Of a stretch of DNA of 64,000 nucleotides, positions 10,797 through 21,684 are shown piece by piece. The number at the start of each line of letters is the position of its first letter. The stretch's first letter is position 1. The DNA is taken from positions 3,484,501 to 3,548,500 of the forward strand of contig OY756965.1 in the NCBI GenBank assembly GCA_963580455.1, in the 5' to 3' direction. This DNA comes from Euonymus europaeus (Eukaryota; Streptophyta; Magnoliopsida; Celastrales; Celastraceae). The position numbers were made by a program, and so were the translations under genes. Below the pieces are notes generated by a model. That model was given only the letters and a program-made list of their open reading frames with translations. It made no database searches and was not told where the DNA came from.

Positions 10797-13366
10797 ATGG
10801 ATGCCACTACAAGTGGAACTCCGGCTTTACAATACCATACCATCCCTGACCAGCCAATTACTGCCATTGTTGTTGCTGCTCCTGTATCAACATTCCAACG
10901 TTCTCAACGCCATTGTTTCGGGGACTCTCACCCGGGAGAATTTCCTTTGGCTGCCAACCCCTCCATAGTCCTTCATGTCCTCACCACATGTAATTTAGAC
11001 CCTCAAGATCTTGCAAAGCTTGAGGCAAGTTCTCTATTTCTTTCCCTTTTTACCATGTAACCACTTCTTAATTTCGGGATTGTTATATGCTGCTCTCATT
11101 TGATTTAAATGTGTTTGCTGCAGGCAACATGTTTCTTCTTCAGGCAGCCTGCCAATTTCGCCCCCGACTTTGAGTTGTCTATCACAGAGCTTGCTGCATT
11201 GGATATGTGCGAAAAAAGAGCCATATTTAAGCCAATGACCACTGAAGAGCGTCAAGACTTGAAGCAAAAGTGGGGGGGCTCATGGAAATTGTTACTTAGA
11301 TTCTTGCTGGCTGGAGAAGCATGTTGCAGGAGGGAGAAGTTCCAGGCCATAGCGGGGCCTGGTCACAGCATTGCAGTGACTTCAAAGGGAGCAGTTTACT
11401 CTTTTGGCTCTAATAGTTCTGGACAACTTGGGCATGGAAACACTGAAGAACAATGGCGGCCCCGACAAATTAGGTAGCTGATTCCCTCATCACAATTTAA
11501 CCTGATAATGCAAATGCAGCGAATTCAAAGTGAAATTGTTGAGTTAAGATGAAGTTAATGGAACTTCCGTTGTATTGCAGATCCCTGAAAGGTATTCGGA
11601 TCATCCAAGCAGCTGTGGGGGCTGGTCGGACAATGCTGATTAGCGATGCAGGACAGGTCTATGCCTTTGGAAAGGACTCGTTTGGGGAAGTTGAATATGG
11701 TGTCCAAGGAAGTAGACTTGTTACAACCCCACAGCTGGTTGAATCTCTGAAAAATATATTTGTTGTGCAAGCTGCGATTGGGAATTTCTTTACTGCTGTG
11801 TTGTCGAGAGAAGGCAGGGTTTACACATTTTCCTGGGGAAGTGATGGAAAACTTGGTCATCAGACTGATTTGAATGATGCAGAACCCCGTCCTTTGTTGG
11901 GGGCACTAGAAAACATACCTGTGGTTCAAATTGCTGCTGGATACTGCTATCTTCTTTGTCTGGCATGTCAACCTAGTGGAATGTAAGCTCCATCTTTCAC
12001 TGATAGCATTCTATGAGGAAACAAAATCCTTTTACCCTGAAACATGTTCATTGAGGATTTAAAATTATATATAATTGCTCACTCATCGAATTTTGAAAAT
12101 CATTGCAAATTATTTGACATCATTCTGGGTTTGTTAATGGTTTTTCATTGGCCGCATCTTCCACTATTGGTTGCAGTCACCTCTTTAAAGTTTTTTTTTT
12201 TTTAATCCTTCAACTGATACCTCATTTGATGACTGGTTTTAAGTAACTCTCCCTCTTCCTTTTTTTCAAACTTTATCAGGTCGGTGTACTCTGTTGGTTG
12301 TGGCTTGGGTGGGAAGCTTGGACATGGGGCAAGAACTGATGAAAAGTATCCGCGACTAATTGAGCAGTTTCAGTTATTGAACCTTCAGCCAGTTGTTGTT
12401 GCTGCTGGTGCTTGGCATGCTGCTGTGGTGGGTCGAGATGGAAGGGTTTGCACTTGGGGTTGGGGTCGATACGGATGCTTGGGCCACGGGAATGAAGAAT
12501 GTGAGTCAATTCCTAAGGTAGTGGAAGCATTGAGCAATGTCAAATCTGTTCATGTTGCCACAGGGGACTACACTACCTTTGTGGTGTCTGAAGATGGTGA
12601 TGTATTCTCATTTGGGTGCGGCGAATCTGCTAGTCTTGGACATAATGCTGCTGCTCCTGCTGATGGACAGGCAAGGCTTTCTTCTGCTTTTATCTTTTTC
12701 CATATTTGATTCATACGTCTTGAGTCTTGACTATATTGATCTCATACAAAAGTCCTGATGTTATAAGTTCTCAAGGATATGTAAAATTTTATCAAGCAAT
12801 AGAAAGTTTTGTTTCGAATGCAGTCTGTTACGCGCAACATGGCATGAACTGGCTATGCCCTCTGATGGATTGTCTTTTATTTTTCTTCCACTGTTTTTGC
12901 CATTTTTTTAGTTCGTCATCTTTATGTTCTTGTCCGCCATATGTAAATTCTGCTATTTCTGAAAGTAGATCGTTTACTCCACCATTGACGAGTTCCCCCA
13001 GTAATACCTCTTGTAGTGTTTAGTGATAGCCTTGCGTCGCAGAGTAGTTGTAGAGATGTATCAGCCTAGCGGAGGCTTTTCTAAATGATTAACCATGGTT
13101 TAATTTAACCGTCCTTTCCTTTTTTACAGGGAAATAGGCATGTGCTGGGTCCAGAGTTAGTAACCTCATTGAAGCAGCTGAACGAACGGGTTGTGCAAAT
13201 CAGCCTCACCAATTCCATATACTGGAATGCCCACACATTTGCACTCACTGAATCTGGAAAGCTTTACGCATCTGGGGCCGGAGACAAAGGGCAGCTGGGT
13301 ATAGAACTTGTTAACAACCAGACTGAAAGGGGGAATCCAGAACGAGTTGATATCGATCTCAGTTAG
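10797..13366 (+). CDS. RCC1-repeat family protein
   Basis: Five exons, 10797-11024, 11124-11473, 11581-11982, 12280-12670 and 13130-13366, sum to 1608 bases (535 residues). The start gives MDATTSGTPALQYH, and a ~140-residue N-terminal region precedes the blades. RCC1-type repeats run from about residue 150 to the end; the motifs include GPGHSIAVTSKGAVYSFG, GQLGHG, GAWHAAVVGRDGRVCTWGWG and GDKGQLG. The family forms seven-bladed propellers; members act as exchange factors, scaffolds or photoreceptor-like proteins. The overall form resembles the Arabidopsis RCC1-family protein At3g26100, as far as I remember it. It lacks the tryptophan-rich ring expected of UVR8, so UV-B reception is not supported. 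Introns 1 and 4 use GC donors (GAG|gcaagt, CAG|gcaagg); no GT donor nearby keeps the frame. Confidence 0.9.
11025..11123 (+). other. GC-AG intron 1 of the RCC1-family gene
   Basis: The donor reads GAG|gcaagt, the classic strong context for a GC donor, and the acceptor reads gtttgctgcag. Splicing here joins ...LAKLE to ATCFFFRQPANF in frame. The nearest GT, four bases in, would shift the downstream frame. Confidence 0.85.
12671..13129 (+). other. GC-AG intron 4 of the RCC1-family gene
   Basis: The donor reads CAG|gcaagg and the acceptor ttttttacag. Splicing joins ...APADGQ to GNRHVLGPEL in phase 0. No GT lies within 20 bases of the exon end. Confidence 0.85.
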
Positions 13367-14216
13367 CTCCCCCACCATCAATGCATTTGGTGTTTATATT
13401 TCCTAGTCTGCATTGTACATAGAAAACAAAGAAAGAATTGTGAAGATAATAAGTTAGGAAGGTAATGGGTCTAGGACAACTGCTGCATGATGGATGCCCA
13501 GAAAAGTGGGATATTGGTAAGGCCTGAAGTTGTATAGTTCATCAGTTGATGCATTGGTTTAAGCTGCAATATTGATAATTAATAATTAATGTTAATTTAA
13601 ATTCATTCATTTAAGGCAGGTTCTCTCGTTTTTAAAAAAATACTACTAATTACTTACATCCACTCATAATCTTCTATGCAAATTTTTTACAAAAAAAATA
13701 TATTTTCTTTTGTTTATTTTGGTGTTCATTGATGATACAGATCTTCAGGAGCAAAAGAGGGGGGGAAACACCATTAAAAATTGCTTCACAATTTGAATAT
13801 TTGTATTTGTGCGCGGAGTATGTAGACAATAGTAAAGTTTTTTTTTTTTTTGTTATCTTGAATTTATTTAAATATATAGGGTACTTTTCTCTTCTTTGAC
13901 TCTCTTGATTCATTTTGGAGATTTTATATATATATATATATATATATGAGTTTCCCTTCTTAGTGCTTGGGCTGAACTTGATGGGCCAATACTGTATTGG
14001 GTAGTCGTAGCATTTTGGACAGTAGTGAATTTGGAGACATTGTGACCGTCCTTTAATTATGTTAATTTTTGTGCTTTTTTTTCTTTAATTCATACTCAAA
14101 ATTCTAGTATTGTAATATTGTGCACAAATATTCCTTGGAGCTCACTTTGACTTTTACACTGATGAATATTGTTACTTGAATTACAACAATCATACTAAGA
14201 TGAATATTTTTAGTCG

Positions 14217-14310
14217 TAGGTATCTCAAATACTGAGATGAATGCAAATGATATCATATGGATGTAGGTATCTCAAATACTGAGATGAATGCAAATGATAT
14301 CATATGGATG
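14217..14310. repeat. Perfect 47-bp tandem duplication
   Basis: The unit starting taggtatctcaaatactgag occurs at 14217-14263 and again at 14264-14310 without mismatch. The unit is itself part of the dispersed repeat described at 14311, so the duplication is a local event inside an old repeat. Confidence 0.95.
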
Positions 14311-14505
14311 ATGTAGGGCATTTGATTCCACGATTTTACTTGAATCATGTGCGTATATTGCTTGGACAAAAAATATTGAGATTCTTAGAATATTTGCTTG
14401 AACTAATTATATATCAAAATTATTCTTTACTTACGGTTTTCTACACACTATTCTTTTAGTTTCAATAATACAATTCCTTCTCTGGTATATGTTCTCTATT
14501 TTTCT
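14311..14505. repeat. Dispersed repeat, copy A
   Basis: This stretch (atgtagggcatttgattcca onward) matches 16907-17115 along its whole length with scattered differences, including tttacttgaatcat, atattgagat and tattcttttagtt. Shorter relatives are visible in intron 2 of the pectate lyase gene (about 22713-22840) and near 8760-8815. It looks like a non-coding element, class unknown. Confidence 0.8.
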
Positions 14506-14609
14506 TATCTCTAAACAGCTTTCTCACACTGACCATTTCTGGTTTCTCAATCAGAGTTTAACATGTCTGGAGATTTAATCAAAAAAATGAATATGATTTA
14601 AAGACAACT

Positions 14610-14828
14610 TAGGTTGGGGCGGGACCTAAGGACCCGTCCACTGACCCGTGCCCTCGGAATGCCAGTGGAATGTAAGTCGCAGGTTATGCGACACAACGAC
14701 AGGGACAGCTGAGTGGGCAGGTTAAATCACCAAGTGAGCGTGCACATTGGCCGACTCGAATCCGGGACTCCGCCTTACCCCAAACTTGAGACCACAGCTG
14801 GTGCCGCTGAGCCATATGCCCTGGGGGC
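14610..14828 (-). mobile_element. tRNA-derived SINE with perfect 17-bp target duplication
   Basis: The duplication atgatttaaagacaact flanks the insert at 14593-14609 and 14829-14845 without mismatch. The insert is 219 bases, GC-rich and unlike its surroundings. On the minus strand it begins GCCCCCAGGGCATATGG, has a pol III A box (TGGCTCAGCGGCACC, plus-strand 14800-14814) and a B box (GGATTCGAGTC, plus-strand 14753-14763), and ends CGCCCCAACCTA. This is the structure of a plant tRNA-derived SINE. It has no long poly-A tail. The perfect duplication suggests a recent insertion. Confidence 0.9.
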
Positions 14829-14845
14829 ATGATTTAAAGACAACT

Positions 14846-15622
14846 AATATGTGATAAGTAAAACTCAAATAACAACATTGACAAACGACGAATTGTGCGA
14901 CCAACCACAACAATTAACAAAATACACATGCACGTAATAACATAATGAAAAATATGTGATAGTAAATTATAAGCATTAAATTAGAGTTGAGTTTATTATA
15001 TAGGTAACTATAATTGTGCCAAAAATAATGATGGCAGAAAAACACTTTTCTTCTACAATCCAAGTCTCCAACACGATGCACTCCAACACGATCTATAGGG
15101 ACCAACATAATCAGTGGAACCTCATTTATTTCCATCATATGTCCAAGTTTATCATGGCAGGATACTCTTGTTGACTTAATAAACTCTCTACGAAAAGCTG
15201 CTATGAATAGAAAAGAAACGATTCGAATACAATTTACTAATATCACCAAAAACATTATTAAAATACTTTTATGATAATGTTTTATTGAAAACGTTAAGAA
15301 ACTTGGCGAAAGTGACAAATATTTTTTGGTTTTAACCCTACGACATAGAAAAGGGCTTGATAGAGGTAGTTTAAATTTAAAAACAAATAAGTCGACCGGG
15401 TTTACGGCTCTATTCTAACTATCAACAAATTCCTAAAATTTTAGGTGAAATGGAGATTGTAATATTGTCCACTTCTAAAGCTATAGTGACAGACCGACAG
15501 ACAAGCTTATATTATTTTTTGGAATATAAAAAAGATACTCAATTGATTATTTGAAACTCCTCAATGCTCTACATTTCGAACAATCACATTTTAATTTCCG
15601 CTCCATAATTTACATATACGAT
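14846..15622. other. Intergenic stretch
   Basis: AT-rich DNA. A 134-codon frame on the minus strand (14914-15318) has no recognisable motif and unlikely composition for a protein. I see nothing else. Confidence 0.5.
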
Positions 15623-15885
15623 GGCCCTATTTGGATTAGTATTTTGGGTAGCATAAATGTTATCCAAAATGCTACATGTTATTAAAAATTGTTTGCAAAA
15701 TCAAACGTTCATTTTAGGTAGCATTTCGTGTAGCATTTTTCGTACATTTTTAGGATGCTGATTTTTGTAGCATTTTCATAGAATTTTGACTCAAACACTT
15801 ATCCGCATTTAAAATATCATATATAGCAGCATTTAAAATAACATATATGCAATTATGCTACCTAAAATGTTAATCCAAACACACC
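15623..15885. mobile_element. MITE, family 1 copy A
   Basis: The ends are inverted repeats of about 28 bases: ggccctatttggattagtat at the left and the complement of ctacctaaaatgttaatcca plus aacacacc at the right. The inside repeats the word tagcatttt. A second, longer copy with the same ends and inner words lies at 23473-23900. There is no coding capacity. The target duplication is not clear, so the superfamily is open (hAT or PIF/Harbinger). Confidence 0.75.
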
Positions 15886-16220
15886 AATATAGTATTAAAA
15901 CTTATATGGGTAGGAACGTGCAAGATACTTTCAAGTTATGCTTTCGGATTAACGATCTTGACATTATCGATTATAGTTTTTTATAATTTTCAATTATGGC
16001 ACTCGATAGTTACCTTCATACATTCATTTTCTAACACAATTTAGTTGTCTTCACCTTGCATTCATTTCTTCACCCTGGATTTTTATTCTTAATTGATTCA
16101 ATAATCTTATATTATCATATTTACACATTAACTATGCCTATAATTAAAAAAATATGAAATAATTTTTTTTCCAATAACCTCAACTCCTATTTAGGATTTG
16201 AAATTCATTATCACATTTTT

Positions 16221-16858
16221 CATTATCACTCCTATTTAGCTTTCTCATAGAGCGGCTAGCTCAACCGGAGAAAGATACATAACTTGCTCGTAGAGAGATA
16301 AAGAAGTTTCTTTCCTTACTGAGCGAAGGCTTCCTTGGGGTTGGATTGAAGCTTTCATAGAGAAGGCTTCCTTGGGGCTAGATAAAGGGTAAGACAAAGA
16401 ACAATAACGTATGGAGAGTTGTATCAGACTTTCTCCATTGTTTAAGTCTCGTAAGTATATGTAAGTTTTTGGAAGGGAAAGGTCTTGGTGGGTTCGAGTA
16501 GTACTCTCTTATTGTGAAACTTCGCCCATGTGGTGAGGCTATACCTCTCCCCAAGCAAAAGCAAATTATCCAAGTCCAAATGACTGCCCTTGTCAACAAA
16601 TTACATCTCCTTTTCCTATTGTACGACAACATCCTCCTCTCCACTATATATATAGATATGAACTGAAAATGGAAGCAAGGGAAGAGAGAATTTGCTAAGA
16701 AAATTCGCAGCAAGAGGGGGAGAGGGTTTGCTGCAAAAACTTGTGTTTGCAAGCTTGAGGGCGGTATTTATAACCCATTGAGCCCAACTAATTGGTCCAA
16801 AAAATTAGTGAAGTGGATTTTATGAACGTACTAACCCACAAAATCACCCATTATCACT
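16221..16858 (-). mobile_element. Possible insertion flanked by cattatcact
   Basis: The 10-base word cattatcact occurs at 16221-16230 and 16849-16858. Between them lies unlike DNA that, read on the minus strand, has a TATA box (TTATAAATA, plus-strand 16765-16773) and an open 124-codon frame (16378-16752) with no recognisable domain. A 15-base word, aaggcttccttgggg, occurs twice (about 16326 and 16363). A solo LTR or other retroelement promoter fragment is possible, but neat TG..CA ends are missing. Confidence 0.35.
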
Positions 16859-16906
16859 AGTTTGTTTATAGAACATTCAAATCCAACCGATGATAACATA
16901 TGAATC

Positions 16907-17115
16907 ATGTAGGGCATTTAATCCTGCGATTTTACTTGAATCATATGCGTTCATCTCAACATTTGAATTTCTTGTACAAATAATATTGAGATCCTTAGAA
17001 TTTTTGTTTAAACTAATTATGTATCAAAACTACTCTATATTTATCGTTTTCTACACATTATTCTTTTAGTTACAATAATAAAATTCTATCTCTTGTATAT
17101 ATTCTCTATTTTTTA
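16907..17115. repeat. Dispersed repeat, copy B
   Basis: It matches copy A at 14311-14505 in the same orientation, about 2.6 kb apart, with substitutions and small gaps. It also includes the segment ttcatctcaacatttgaat, which pairs with tcaaatactgagatgaa of copy A's left flank, so the full element may be a foldback. Confidence 0.75.
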
Positions 17116-17549
17116 CCTCTTGAATCATATAAACATATATAAGTATGTTTGAGACTCTTTTTTTCGCTAGTTATGTGATGAAGTTAATCAATTTTATAAG
17201 ATTATTTCACAGACACAAGTGAGAGTTGAAACATAACTACTTTAAAAATCTATGGAGTACCATCTCATTCTTGGCTTTCATTACCCTTATTGTTCTTACT
17301 TCTTCACAAAAAATGTAGTCAGTACTTTTTACTATCACCACTAATTTATGAGTTTCAGTATCCTTTGTGATATCCTTTGTCAAGACAATCAAATATATTA
17401 AGATTGAGACTACAAACTATTTTTTAAAGGTTTGATATTGAGTTTTTTTTTTTTGTGTTAAGATAAAGGCCAAAAACACAAGCTGGGCTCCAAAGCTTTA
17501 CAAATTATTGGTGGCTCATACTCACCCAACTTATTTTTGCAGTAATTAA

Positions 17550-17908
17550 GGTGCGTTTGTTTCACATTTCGTACAACTTAAAACTGTGGGATTTGCATAA
17601 AATAATGTACCAATCACATTTTGTTGATAGCTTAAAGCTGTGGGACCCACAATATTTTATAACCACATTACGTAATTGTCCCTCCATATCTTAAAAGTTT
17701 TTAATTACTTTTTATTGTAATACATTTTTTTGTAATTTTATCTACAAAATTAATCTAACAGAAAAATAAATCAAACACTCTACGGCATTTTATACAGCTT
17801 AAAACTGTGGACTCCACAGCTTTTTATGCAACATTTTTCATAGCTTTAAGCACAATATTTTTGACAGCTTAAAGTTATGAAATGCAATTGTGAAATAAAC
17901 GGACCCCT
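17550..17908. mobile_element. MITE with about 24-bp inverted ends
   Basis: The left end, ggtgcgtttgtttcacattt, is the complement, with few changes, of the right end, aattgtgaaataaacggaccc. Inside, the word agcttaaagctgtggga and variants recur three times. There is no coding capacity. Flanking bases are TAA at the left and TAG at the right, so a PIF/Harbinger (Tourist) type is plausible but not proven. Confidence 0.75.
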
Positions 17909-18070
17909 AGACATTAACAATGTCGTTAAATTAAAAACATACAACTTATATTTTTATAATAACATCAACTCCAGTTTAGGATTTAAAATATATTATCAAT
18001 GATTTTTAATATTGTTAGTGAAAATAACAATTGACCCTACTCCCAATAGCATCAATAGTGTTGAAATTAT

Positions 18071-18628
18071 TATTATTATTATTTTGAAACTGAGCAAATA
18101 CCTAATTTATATTAAGGACCACAACTAAAACCAGTCAAAACCAAGAGAATAATCTAGGAAATTACATGACTTAGCCTAAGAGATAAAGACAACTTAAACA
18201 AAACTTTCACTTTCTTAAAAACGAACATCGACATATCCACCCAAATCAGCAGTCTTCTTGTTGTTTAGGCATCTGAAATCAATCTCAGAAAATCAAATCT
18301 GAACCCAGACAAGCACTAATAACACTCGCCTCTTTATCTACTTCTTGGCTCAGCCACCATGGAGGTTCGTCATGCTAGACAGTAGTACCAAATTTCGACA
18401 GAGCTTCCTTGGCTAGCAGATGGGCGATTACCAGAACGAGGAATATGGGTTACAACCCATTCTTTTCCGACCATTGCAGCTCGAATTTCTTGCACAATGC
18501 CTCCCCAAGAAGATAAGAAAACTTGGGCACTATTTAGAGCTTTCACAACCTGAAGACCTTTTTATCAAAAAAAAAAAAACAACCTGAAGACCATCCCCTT
18601 CTAGCTCAATTTTTGAAGACCTTAGTGT
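18071..18628 (-). mobile_element. 5'-truncated LINE with RNase H remnant and 15-bp target duplication
   Basis: The 15-base repeat tagtgttgaaattat flanks the insert at 18056-18070 and 18629-18643. The insert starts on the plus strand with (tat)n, which is a (TAA)n tail on the minus strand, as in many plant LINEs. A minus-strand frame around 18370-18440 reads AHLLAKEALSKFGTTV, the C-terminal end of a LINE RNase H domain, followed by a stop. The 12-A run and a repeated acaacctgaagac near 18555-18595 suggest a second small event inside. It is not functional. Confidence 0.85.
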
Positions 18629-18643
18629 TAGTGTTGAAATTAT

Positions 18644-21611
18644 CGCAATAACACTATCCATTTCCCAAAAAAAAAAACCTACACTATTTTTTTTCCTAAT
18701 CATTTGAATTTTTGTAATAGATTACATACAGAGCGAACACATTAATTATTTTATATGAGCGGCGAACTCATACAAAAGTTCGGGGGCAGTATCTACAAAA
18801 AAAAAAATTCCACTAATCTTGTTATCCTCATACACATTAATAATATTATCCGTTTTTTGTTGTCTGATTACTGAGGATACATCGGGCTCGCACTGTTTTG
18901 TTCCTCCTTAGTCCAAGCTACTAAGGGGCGAAACCCATGAACAAAGCCCAACTCACTTGGGTTAGAAAATATCTTGTTGGTAGTGAGAGATGGCTAACAC
19001 TTATTAAGTGTTTGAAATGTCTCACATCTTTCGAGGTGATACTTTTTACAAATCCAGCTTTCATTTTTTAATTACATGTAGTGTAATTCAATATCAAAAA
19101 GAATCATTTTTCATGTATTTTTATATTTTTAAAAAATAATAATAAATAATCAGGGTGGGATTGACCCTAGCTAGTTGCTATTCAGGTACAGGCAACTCAT
19201 AAACACTAACATTTCAATTATTAAGTCACTGGGTTACATATAAACAAAAAATTATAATGCTCAAACACTCTTATTGTACGGTTGATTGGTATAAAGTACT
19301 GTGCGTAGACGAAGTCGCCTTTAATTTAGCAAATTAATTTATACATATATTTATATATATGTACAAACACATGTTCATCATCATGATTTCAGGATTTGCA
19401 AAAATACAGTTAACTCATGAGACTTAATTTATTCTCAAAACCCTAATATATATATATATAGGCCCTAATTTTTTGGGCCCAAAAATAATTTTTAAAGAAA
19501 ATCTGAAAAAATTATAGTTATATTTTGATTGATTCTATGAATCTAACGAAATATCTTTTGTTCTGAAAAAAATAATCAAATTCAACATAAAAAAGTGAAT
19601 AATAATTTTGGATTGTTGAATATAAAATAAAAGTGTGTCATACGCGATTATATTTCATTTTTTTTCAAACAAAAAAAATATCGTTAGATTCGTAAAACTG
19701 ATCAAGAGTCAATTTTTTAGATTTTAAAATATATTTTGATCCCAAAATTAGAACGTCATTTAAAAAATATATATATATATTGGATCTAATCTAACGTGTA
19801 TATATAAACGAGACTGGTTGGAGGGATGGTTATGCATATAAATATTTTGAGCGCCATTAATTCTTTGGCACATGACCACTTGATGTAGCTCTGTCCCCCT
19901 CTTACTTTGTTATAAAATTAAGAATTAGGAATCCCACATTAATGATTGTGTTTATATCTATCAAGCTTTTTCGGGACTTAAGTTCAACTCTTCACGTTTA
20001 TCCTTATATATAATAACTTAGTTAGTCCATCCAAAATATGATTAATTAACCTATATATAATAGAATATTCAAGTTAGAGATATTAATTAATTAACATTAG
20101 CATTTCTACCTCAAAATTGATGATTTTATATATGTTTTGCTTTTCAGCAAAAATTCACCATATTATTTGTCCAAGACCTTATAAATTTGGATCAAGGGGC
20201 GGTCCAGTGTTAAAATATATTGGACCCAACTGGCGCACTAAATTTTTTTGTTAGAAAATCTGAAAAAATTTAGTATGATGAATCCATCAATATACGTCTT
20301 GATCGAAATAAAAATCAAATTTGTCGTATTATAAAATCGAATGTTTACCCTCATATGCGCATTATCATATGTAAAAAAATAAACATTTTTTATCGAAAGT
20401 AAGATTCAACGAATACAAATGAGGTCAAGTTATATTAAGGATAAATAATTTCAGTTGCGAGATTCGAGTTCAACTTTTCAGATCGACACTCTCGTGATCA
20501 TTTATCAAGATATGTAGAAAAAGTGGGATGATTCAAACATATGGAAAAATTATATATTATACAATGAAAATTTAATGAGTAATTGAATAATGTTTTGATC
20601 TTGATACAAAGTAATCTATAAAATAGAATTAAATGATTTTTAAATCATAATGCATAGAAGTGGTTAATTTAAAATATATATCATAGAATATGATTTGCTG
20701 CCTTTATTGAGCTAATGATCTTGATCAACGGCCACGGGTTGACTAGTCAGAAGATCGGACGGTGTTTGCTTTTCTTACTCTGAAATTGAGGAGAAGCAAC
20801 GCTCACATGGAAGAACGTGAGATGCCTCCTATATATAAGGGCTGCTGCCCCCTATCAGCGCCTACGTCAGCATTTTGTAACGGATAGTACGGATTTTACA
20901 TGTGAGAAATATTTTTTATTATTTATTTTTTAATAAATATTAGTATCTTTTAAGGAAGTACTGCAGAGAAAAGACAAAATACTTTAATTTATAAGGATAT
21001 ATATTAAAAGAACTCAAGTGGAATGTAATTTTTTTCCCTGATTTCTTTTATGAACAAACATTTTTTCCTTTGTAAAGGATATGAAGCATAAGATCATTTT
21101 TTCTATTTTCTAAACCGAAAATGATATCATACACGTTTGTACTTTAAACATTCAATATGAGACTAAATTCAAGCAATTAAATTTATACGCATAAATTTCT
21201 CACTTGACAACATAATAATTTAGGACATGACGATATGATAATTTGGGACAAACGTGGTCACATAGATATTGCTTTGAACAAAGATCACCACTAAGCTATC
21301 AACCTATCATCATCCAATTTGTTTGATCAATTTCCCTCATCCAACTACTTTATATATAAACTATATATACACAATGTCCATTCTTATTGTTTGTCATACT
21401 CATAAAAAGAAAAATAAAAAGAAAAAAGAAAATATATATAAAATCTTGACTTTCATGGGTCAATAATAATTTTTTTTTTAATTTCCATTATATTTAAAAT
21501 TTTCAATCCATATGTGAAATAAATAAAAGCTAAATTAAAGGCCAAAAACTAACATGAGTGGGCCCCATCAGCGCAAGTGAATTTAAAATGAAAAAAGGCC
21601 AACGTTACTCC
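18644..21611. other. Long intergenic stretch upstream of the pectate lyase
   Basis: There are no genes. The DNA is very AT-rich with TA runs near 19443 and 19770. A promoter-like cluster lies at about 20740-20850: a W-box palindrome (TTGACTAGTCAG) and a good TATA box (CTATATATAAGG) followed by a GC-richer start region, but no coding frame follows before the pectate lyase TATA box 780 bases downstream. Confidence 0.5.
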
Positions 21612-21618
21612 TATATAA
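21612..21618 (+). promoter_or_regulatory. TATA box of the pectate lyase gene
   Basis: TATATAA lies 67 bases before the start codon in the context ctcctatataaactcc, which leaves a short leader of about 35-45 bases. Confidence 0.75.
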
Positions 21619-21684
21619 ACTCCATCACAAAACTCTCTGAATCATGTCCATAATATATTTATCTCCTCGACCTTAACAATTCCA

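Larger units (their letters stand above)
13367..14592. other. 3' flank of the RCC1 gene and intergenic DNA
   Basis: The gene's 3' leader is probably the first 200 bases. A TA microsatellite lies at 13926-13947. No gene is visible in the rest. Confidence 0.5.

Noticed and set aside
11025..11030. GT donor four bases inside intron 1 of the RCC1 gene
   Set aside because: Using it shifts the frame out of the RCC1-family sequence; the GC donor keeps it.
14753..14814. Functional tRNA gene
   Set aside because: The A and B boxes are present, but the sequence does not fold as a full tRNA and is flanked by a retroposon target duplication.
14914..15318. 134-codon minus-strand frame
   Set aside because: It is AT-rich, has a hydrophobic low-complexity composition and no promoter or motif.
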